A stretch of 64,000 nt of DNA. Origin: Chloroflexota bacterium (GTDB taxonomy: Bacteria; Chloroflexota; Anaerolineae; Anaerolineales; Villigracilaceae). The DNA lies in the NCBI GenBank assembly GCA_016213105.1, contig JACRBN010000016.1, positions 124,001 to 188,000 of the forward strand. The letters are read 5' to 3'. The notes beneath the pieces were generated by a model that did no database searches, was not told where the DNA came from, and worked only from the letters and a program-made list of their open reading frames with translations. Position numbers and translations under genes: made by a program. Positions 61,448 to 64,000 of this stretch are shown here, piece after piece; the first letter of the stretch is position 1, and each line of letters starts with the position of its first letter.

Positions 61448-62239
61448 ATGGAAAAATGGGCTTTGATCACGGGCGCTTCGAGCGGAATCGGCGAGGCGTT
61501 TGCGCGGCAACTGGCCGCAAAAGGATACGACCTGTGCCTGACGGGTCGGCGGGCGGAGCGTCTCGAGGCGGTTGCCGCCGAGGTACGGAACCAGCACGAG
61601 GTCCGCGCCGAGGTGGTGGTGGCCGACATCGGCACGGATGCAGGCATCCGCCTGCTCGAGAAGTGGATCAGCGTGCATACCCCCATCGAAATGCTGGTCA
61701 ACAACGCGGGCTTCGGCGTGCGCACCCTGTTCACACAGGACAGTCCCGAGAAGACCATCGAGATGATCGCCGTGCACAACATCGCGCCCGTGCGCCTGAC
61801 CTCGGCCGTCCTGGATGGGATGAAGCAGGCGGGACGCGGATCGATCATCAACGTGTCGTCACCCGCCGCGTACGCCCCCCTGCCTGGCAACGGCGCGTAC
61901 GCGGGCACCAAGGCCTTCCTGAACGCCTTCTCGGAATCGCTGGCGCGCGAACTGGAGGGGACAGGCATTCGGGTGCAGATCCTGCTGCCCGGCTACACCT
62001 ACAGCGATTTCCACAAGCGGCCCGCCTACGACGGCTCGGACACGTACAACTCGGTGCCGAAATTCATGTGGCTGACCTCGGAATACGTGGCACGCAGCTC
62101 CCTAAAGGCGCTGGAACATGGCGGCCTGTATTGCACGCCAAGCCTGCTCTACAAACTGCTCGTGCTGGCGGGCAGGCTGGGGCTGACTCGTTTCGTCAGA
62201 GGCTCGATCTTGAAACGTTTGGGACGGGATGGGAAATAA
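61448..62239 (+). CDS. Short-chain dehydrogenase/reductase
   Basis: A 263-residue SDR. Cofactor motif TGASSGIGEAFARQL (T-G-x3-G-x-G), NNAGFG, and the active site Ser in INVSSPAAYAPL with Tyr and Lys in GAYAGTKAF. The Arg-rich TGRRAERLEA after strand 2 suggests NADPH. AAAAGGA lies upstream of ATG 61448. The thioesterase gene begins 7 nt after its stop. The substrate is unknown, possibly an acyl or keto compound given the neighbour. Confidence 0.92.
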   Translation: MEKWALITGASSGIGEAFARQLAAKGYDLCLTGRRAERLEAVAAEVRNQHEVRAEVVVADIGTDAGIRLLEKWISVHTPIEMLVNNAGFGVRTLFTQDSPEKTIEMIAVHNIAPVRLTSAVLDGMKQAGRGSIINVSSPAAYAPLPGNGAYAGTKAFLNAFSESLARELEGTGIRVQILLPGYTYSDFHKRPAYDGSDTYNSVPKFMWLTSEYVARSSLKALEHGGLYCTPSLLYKLLVLAGRLGLTRFVRGSILKRLGRDGK

Positions 62240-62246
62240 GGGAGAA

Positions 62247-62690
62247 ATGAAACGACAACTTCCCTATCACGGTTCGTGTTTCGTGTGCGGCACGGACAAT
62301 CCGCACAGCATCGGCATCACCATGTGGGTGGACGATGACGGCGTCATGACCTCGGAGTTCACCCTGAACGACGCCCAGCAGGGTCCGCCCGGCCACGCTC
62401 ACGGCGGGGCTTCGGCCGCCATCCTCGACGAGGCGATGGGGCTGGTCGTCTGGGCGGCGGGATTGAAGGTGGCGGCGGTCAACATCGAGATCAACTACCA
62501 CAAGCCCGTGCCGCTCGGCCAGCCGCTGACCCTCGAAGCGCGCATCACGGAGCATGACGGACGCAAGGCCTTCTCGACGGGCGAGATCCGCCTGCAGGAT
62601 GGGACCGTGGCCGTCAGCGGACGCGGCATCTACGTCATCGCGCCGAAGCTGTTCGAGAAGGTCAAGCATCTCAAACATGAGGCATCCTGA
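62247..62690 (+). CDS. Hotdog-fold (PaaI-like) thioesterase
   Basis: A 147-residue hotdog protein with HAHGGASAAILDEAMG, the PaaI/4HBT-type active-site helix, and a CFVCGTDNPHSIG N-terminal segment found in some family members. I start at ATG 62247 since GGGAGA precedes it directly; an ATG at 62229 would overlap the SDR gene. It probably hydrolyses an acyl-CoA. Confidence 0.88.
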   Translation: MKRQLPYHGSCFVCGTDNPHSIGITMWVDDDGVMTSEFTLNDAQQGPPGHAHGGASAAILDEAMGLVVWAAGLKVAAVNIEINYHKPVPLGQPLTLEARITEHDGRKAFSTGEIRLQDGTVAVSGRGIYVIAPKLFEKVKHLKHEAS

Positions 62691-62713
62691 CTTGCTCAAG
62701 AGTCAGCGGCTAG

Positions 62714-62777
62714 CTGGCGGATTACAAATCCGCCAGGAGCATAGACCCGCTCAAAAGTCGGGAGACTTTTGACTCCA
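62714..62777. repeat. REP doublet of the RAYT-associated family
   Basis: CTGGCGGAT/ATCCGCCAG (62714-62736) and TCAAAAGTC, GGGA, GACTTTTGA, CTCC (62751-62777). The second hairpin is a variant of the one flanking the RAYT gene at 16282 and 16894. It lies between the thioesterase and racemase genes. Confidence 0.75.
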
Positions 62778-62795
62778 AATCGCAACGAGGAACCC

Positions 62796-63488
62796 ATGAA
62801 AACCATCGGTCTGATCGGCGGGATGAGCTGGGAATCATCCATCGAGTATTACCGCATCATCAATGAAGAAACGAAGAAACGCCTGGGCGGGCTGCACTCG
62901 GCCAAAAGCGTGATGGTCTCGGTGGACTTTGCCGAGATCGAGACCTTGCAGCACGAGGGCCGCTGGGACGAGGCCGGGCGCATCCTGGCGCGGGTGGCGC
63001 AGGATGTGGAGCGCGGCGGCGCGGACCTGCTGGTGCTGTGTACCAATACCATGCACAAGGTCGCCGACCAGATGCAGACAGGCATGCACATTCCGCTGCT
63101 GCACATCGCGGATGCCACCGCGCAGCGCATCCAGGCGGCGGGGCTGACGCGCATCGGCCTGCTGGGCACGCGCTTCACGATGGAGCAGGATTTCTACAAA
63201 GGCCGCCTGATCGAAAAACACGGCCTGGAGGTGCTCACGCCCGACGAGGTCGAGCGTGAGATCGTGCACTGCGTGATCTACGACGAGTTGTGCCTGGGCC
63301 TCATCCAGGACGAGTCGCGCGAAGCCTACAAGCGCATCATGGCGGGCTTGATCGAACGGGGCGCGCAGGGCATCATCCTGGGCTGCACCGAGATCGAACT
63401 GCTCGTCCACGCGCAAGATTGCGCCGTGCCGCTCTTCCCCACCACGCGCATCCACGCCGAGGCGGCGGTGGAGTATGCGTTGAAATAA
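62796..63488 (+). CDS. Aspartate/glutamate racemase family protein
   Basis: A 230-residue PLP-independent racemase of the YgeA/AspR type. GLIGGMSWESSIEYYRIINE at the N-terminus; the two catalytic Cys lie in VLCTNTMHK and ILGCTEIELL. It interconverts L- and D-forms of an acidic or broad set of amino acids. ATG 62796 has CGAGGAA upstream, next to the REP doublet. Confidence 0.93.
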   Translation: MKTIGLIGGMSWESSIEYYRIINEETKKRLGGLHSAKSVMVSVDFAEIETLQHEGRWDEAGRILARVAQDVERGGADLLVLCTNTMHKVADQMQTGMHIPLLHIADATAQRIQAAGLTRIGLLGTRFTMEQDFYKGRLIEKHGLEVLTPDEVEREIVHCVIYDELCLGLIQDESREAYKRIMAGLIERGAQGIILGCTEIELLVHAQDCAVPLFPTTRIHAEAAVEYALK

Positions 63489-63517
63489 CGTAGGGCGGGA
63501 TAATATCCCGCCCTACG
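63489..63517. repeat. 29-bp near-perfect palindrome after the racemase gene
   Basis: CGTAGGGCGGGATA with its complement, starting right after the stop codon. It is not followed by a clear T-run, though a second hairpin (AGGGCTTGCAGCCC then CCGTTTCTT) follows and could terminate. Confidence 0.6.
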
Positions 63518-63573
63518 CAGGGCTTGCAGCCCCCGTTTCTTCGCGGTACAACTACGGGAAGGAGACTCCCGCG

Positions 63574-64000
63574 ATGAAAACGAATATCCTCTTTAGAATT
63601 CTGGTCGTCCTGCTCCTGCTGAATCTGCCGCTTTCCATTCCAGCCCAGGCACAGGGACAAGCGGACGCGCCCGCCTTTACCGAACTGCGCGATTTCGATT
63701 TCGACTCTCCCACCCAGGGCTGGGTGCTGCTCGACAATCAACTCTTCCGCACCACAGACGGCGGCGCGACCTGGGACGAGGTCACGCCCGCGGCGGCGCA
63801 CATCGCCGCGGTGACCTTCCTCAGCGCGGACGGCTGGGCCGTGCTGACCGAGGCGGCCGAGGGAGGCGCCGCCTATTCCCTGGCGCGGACGCGGGATGCG
63901 GGGGCGACCTGGCAGACCCAGCCCATCACGCTGTTTGCCGCAGAAGACGCGTGGATCCAGCCCAAGTCGATTCGCATCCAATTCAACGACTCCCGACACG
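63574..64000 (+). CDS. Secreted BNR/YCF48-like repeat protein (partial, runs off the window)
   Basis: N-terminal 142 residues of an exported protein. Signal peptide (to about residue 26, SIPAQAQ), then beta-propeller-type repeats with DFDSPTQGWVLLDNQLFRTT, DGGATWDEVTP and later RDAGATWQTQP: the T-x-D-G-G-x-T-W pattern of BNR/YCF48-type repeats. AAGGAG precedes ATG 63574. The gene continues past the window end. Function unknown. Confidence 0.8.
   Translation, partial: MKTNILFRILVVLLLLNLPLSIPAQAQGQADAPAFTELRDFDFDSPTQGWVLLDNQLFRTTDGGATWDEVTPAAAHIAAVTFLSADGWAVLTEAAEGGAAYSLARTRDAGATWQTQPITLFAAEDAWIQPKSIRIQFNDSRH

Overview
The window looks like chromosome from a monoderm member of the Chloroflexota, most likely class Anaerolineae. 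This is inference, not a database result. It rests on GC-rich coding DNA, many Thr/Pro-rich lipoproteins with a Cys lipobox, single-SLH-domain surface proteins, a tungsten aldehyde:ferredoxin oxidoreductase paired with a MoaD-like protein, a methylmalonyl-CoA mutase without its B12 domain, and dense small palindromic repeats. I see no rRNA, tRNA, CRISPR array or prophage.

Layout. 1-2342: minus-strand ABC importer (lipoprotein binding protein and two permeases; the ATPase must lie outside). 2615-8437: secreted SGNH-like protein, SplB-like radical SAM protein, zinc-ribbon membrane protein, methyltransferase, lipoprotein and a broken DUF559 gene. 8504-12037: AT-rich island with a two-gene operon (AIPR-family protein plus a CBS-HEPN protein) bracketed by two 67-bp palindromes; this is the best candidate for an undescribed defence system. 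12050-14537: methylmalonyl-CoA mutase large subunit and a zinc-ribbon membrane protein. 14585-22535: Cys-Ala-tailed membrane protein, a REP-bracketed RAYT transposase, a radical SAM/SPASM maturase with a PqqD-like N-terminus, an M28 peptidase, a PAS-like protein, a membrane protein, a cysteine-less radical SAM paralogue and a C_GCAxxG_C_C protein. 22601-26773: four tandem HExxH lipoprotein or membrane-anchored metalloprotease paralogues. 26805-30631: phosphatase, lipoprotein, methyltransferase, signal peptidase I, YgiT-type zinc finger and a hypothetical protein. 30712-33749: minus operon of a baseplate-J-like protein, RuvX and MltG. 33909-38057: four tandem SLH proteins, each with its own terminator. 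38131-43361: VWA lipoprotein, then a Rieske oxygenase, a CDP-alcohol phosphatidyltransferase and a frameshifted membrane protein. 43385-47096: alaS, with an Ala-rich leader peptide and attenuator upstream and a 0.7-kb insertion that duplicated its 3' end. 47174-56071: EF-Tu-domain-2-like protein, universal stress protein, hemolysin III homologue, several membrane proteins, RecJ and a toroid protein. 56080-61321: error-prone-type DnaE, AOR and MoaD-like protein. 61448-64000: SDR, thioesterase, racemase and a truncated secreted protein.

Two patterns cut across the window. First, at least eight genes have a good -10 hexamer only 5-8 nt before the start codon, so leaderless transcripts are probably common. 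Second, the chromosome is seeded with palindromic elements of several families: TA-flanked MITEs, 67-bp palindromes, RAYT-linked REPs, 7-nt repeats inserted in frame into essential genes, and 15-bp palindromes that bracket dnaE. Several of these sit at gene ends or have broken or re-started genes.
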